Of a DNA stretch of 64,000 nucleotides, positions 63,143 to 64,000 are shown one piece after another. Position numbers and translations under genes: made by a program. Under the pieces are notes generated by a model. It ran no database searches, was not told the origin of the DNA, and was given only the letters and a program-made list of their open reading frames with translations. Where the stretch lies: the NCBI RefSeq assembly GCF_014280235.1, contig NZ_CP047940.1:310001-374000 (forward strand), read 5' to 3'. This stretch comes from Cyanobium sp. NS01 (GTDB lineage: Bacteria > Cyanobacteriota > Cyanobacteriia > PCC-6307 > Cyanobiaceae). Within the stretch, counting starts at the first letter, position 1; the number at the start of each line of letters is the position of its first letter.

Positions 63143-64000
63143 AGACCCAGGTCGGCAGTGCCGGCGATCTGGGCGGTGCTGATGCCGGGGCAGCTGCGCT
63201 TCAGCAGGCCACTGAGCACCGCCCCTGGGCCGATCTCCACGGCCGTGGTGATGCCGGCCGCCTCACACTGGGCCATGGTCTCGCGCCAGCGCACGCCCGT
63301 GGTCATCTGCTGCCCCAGCCTGGCTTTGAGCGCTTCAGCGCGGGTTTCAGGGGTGGGGTCCGTGTTGCTGAGCACGGGCACGCTGGCATCGGCGAAGGGC
63401 ACGTTCTCGAGCTGGCGGGCAAAGGCCTCGGCGGCCTCCGCCATGAACGGTGAGTGGAAGGCTCCGCTCACCGCCAGGGGCACGGCGCGCCGGCAGTGCA
63501 GCGCCTCGCTCACCTGCGCCACGGCCTCGGGCGTTCCCGAGAGCACCACCTGGGCGCTGCTGTTGTCGTTGGCGATCACCACCTCCGGGTTGGCGGCCAC
63601 CAGCTCCTCCAGCAGCGCGCGCTCGAATCCCATCACCGCCGTCATGGCCCCACCGCCGCCTGCGGCCATCAGGCTGCTGCGGCTGCGCATCAGCTCCAGG
63701 CCGGTGGTCACGTCGAACACCCCGGCGGCGTAGAGCGCCACCAGCTCACCGAGGCTGTGCCCTGCCACCAGATCGGCCTGCCGGCCCTGGGCCCGCAGGC
63801 CATCCACCAGCAGGCTCTCCACAACGAACAGGGCCGGCTGGGTGTTGCGCGTGTCGTTGAGGTCGCAGAGCTCGCCCTCGGCCTCACCGGCGCAGATGGC
63901 CAGCAGGTCGCGGCCGAGCAGCGCCGAGGCCTGGTCGAAACGCTGCCGCGCCCCGGGCAGCTCCAGCAGGCCTGCGGCCATGCCCAGCTTCTGCGAACCC
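63139..64000 (-). CDS. fabD: Malonyl-CoA:ACP transacylase, 5' end beyond the window
   Basis: Loads malonate onto ACP for fatty-acid synthesis. The window ends inside the start: the first residues visible are GSQKLGMAAGLLELP, the end of the usual PGQGSQ motif, so only about ten residues are missing. The catalytic Ser is in LVAGHSLGELVALYAAG and His in AVSGAFHSPFM; NDNSSAQVVLSGTPEAV is conserved. The stop overlaps plsC. Confidence 0.94.
   Translation of the reverse strand, partial: GSQKLGMAAGLLELPGARQRFDQASALLGRDLLAICAGEAEGELCDLNDTRNTQPALFVVESLLVDGLRAQGRQADLVAGHSLGELVALYAAGVFDVTTGLELMRSRSSLMAAGGGGAMTAVMGFERALLEELVAANPEVVIANDNSSAQVVLSGTPEAVAQVSEALHCRRAVPLAVSGAFHSPFMAEAAEAFARQLENVPFADASVPVLSNTDPTPETRAEALKARLGQQMTTGVRWRETMAQCEAAGITTAVEIGPGAVLSGLLKRSCPGISTAQIAGTADLGL

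Overview
The window is a densely packed, very GC-rich cyanobacterial chromosome segment. It carries the ferredoxin-type photosynthetic NDH-1 subunits (ndhA, D, E, F, G, H, I and M), Mg-protoporphyrin methyltransferase (chlM), plant-type phytoene desaturase and synthase (crtP, crtB), the phylloquinone men genes, RbcR/Ycf30, Ycf34 and a PedR-like regulator. The cyanobacterial octamer GCGATCGC (HIP1) was seen at 5032, 9098, 53387, 55587 and 60546. Gene content, gene order and high GC fit a picocyanobacterium of the Cyanobium / high-GC Synechococcus group; that is an inference, since no 16S gene is present. There are no rRNAs, recognisable tRNAs, insertion sequences, prophage or CRISPR arrays. No gene-free stretch exceeds 300 bases; the largest gaps are 57000-57228 and 24041-24261.

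Layout. 1-2000: prfB (truncated by the window edge, with a programmed +1 frameshift) diverges from grxC-gshB and a small unknown gene. 2002-9351: patatin/cNMP lipase, then the phylloquinone genes menF (minus) against menA-menC-menE, a TM2 protein, a small membrane protein and a DHNA-CoA thioesterase-like gene. 9429-16871: membrane proteins, ndhH, rsmH, DUF456, cysteine desulfurase, a secreted unknown, a LuxR-type response regulator and a divergent pseudouridine synthase. 16899-24633: a GH13-like glucosylglycerol hydrolase candidate, chlM, nagA, purE, an AI-2E-type permease, cysC, a small membrane protein and a VOC protein. 24651-32423: accessory-looking metabolism, with an oxidoreductase, DUF429, a PLP racemase/DUF1611 pair, an ICMT-like methyltransferase, a DM13 lipoprotein, a KirBac-type K+ channel, DUF3598 and YciH/SUI1. 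32552-38701: trpB with a 14-bp inverted repeat at its start, an Anbu protease with an insertion, hrcA, rhodanese, DUF3352 and sixA. 38726-44588: gltA, ndhA-I-G-E, nadK, CYTH and a 59-aa gene. 44648-50297: PedR, metF, a sugar nucleotidyltransferase, scpA, a LapA-like protein and ndhD. 50413-58176: ndhF, a NnrU/Z-ISO family protein, rbcR, DUF3172, ndhM, crtP and crtB. 58173-64000: alpha/beta hydrolase, RRM protein, cca, ycf34-tsaB-ydcF, plsC and fabD (truncated).

How the parts work together. Much of the window serves the thylakoid electron-transfer system. Five separate loci encode NDH-1 membrane and hydrophilic-arm subunits, the men genes make the photosystem I quinone, crtP/crtB and the Z-ISO-like gene make carotenoids, and chlM makes chlorophyll. 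The regulators here (RbcR, PedR-like) belong to families that sense carbon or redox state. Most same-strand neighbours overlap by 1-17 bases (GTGA, ATGA, TGATG), implying co-translation.

Most notable: the prfB frameshift with its TGA at codon 26; a 14-bp perfect inverted repeat that includes the first two bases of the predicted trpB start; a DUF2752 gene at 10126-10521 with no ATG/GTG/TTG start; an Anbu-type proteasome homologue with a Pro/Gly/Ala-rich insertion of about 80 residues; an RluA-family enzyme with Gly in place of the catalytic Asp; and a DUF1611-racemase pair. I did not find a clearly new defence or mobile system.
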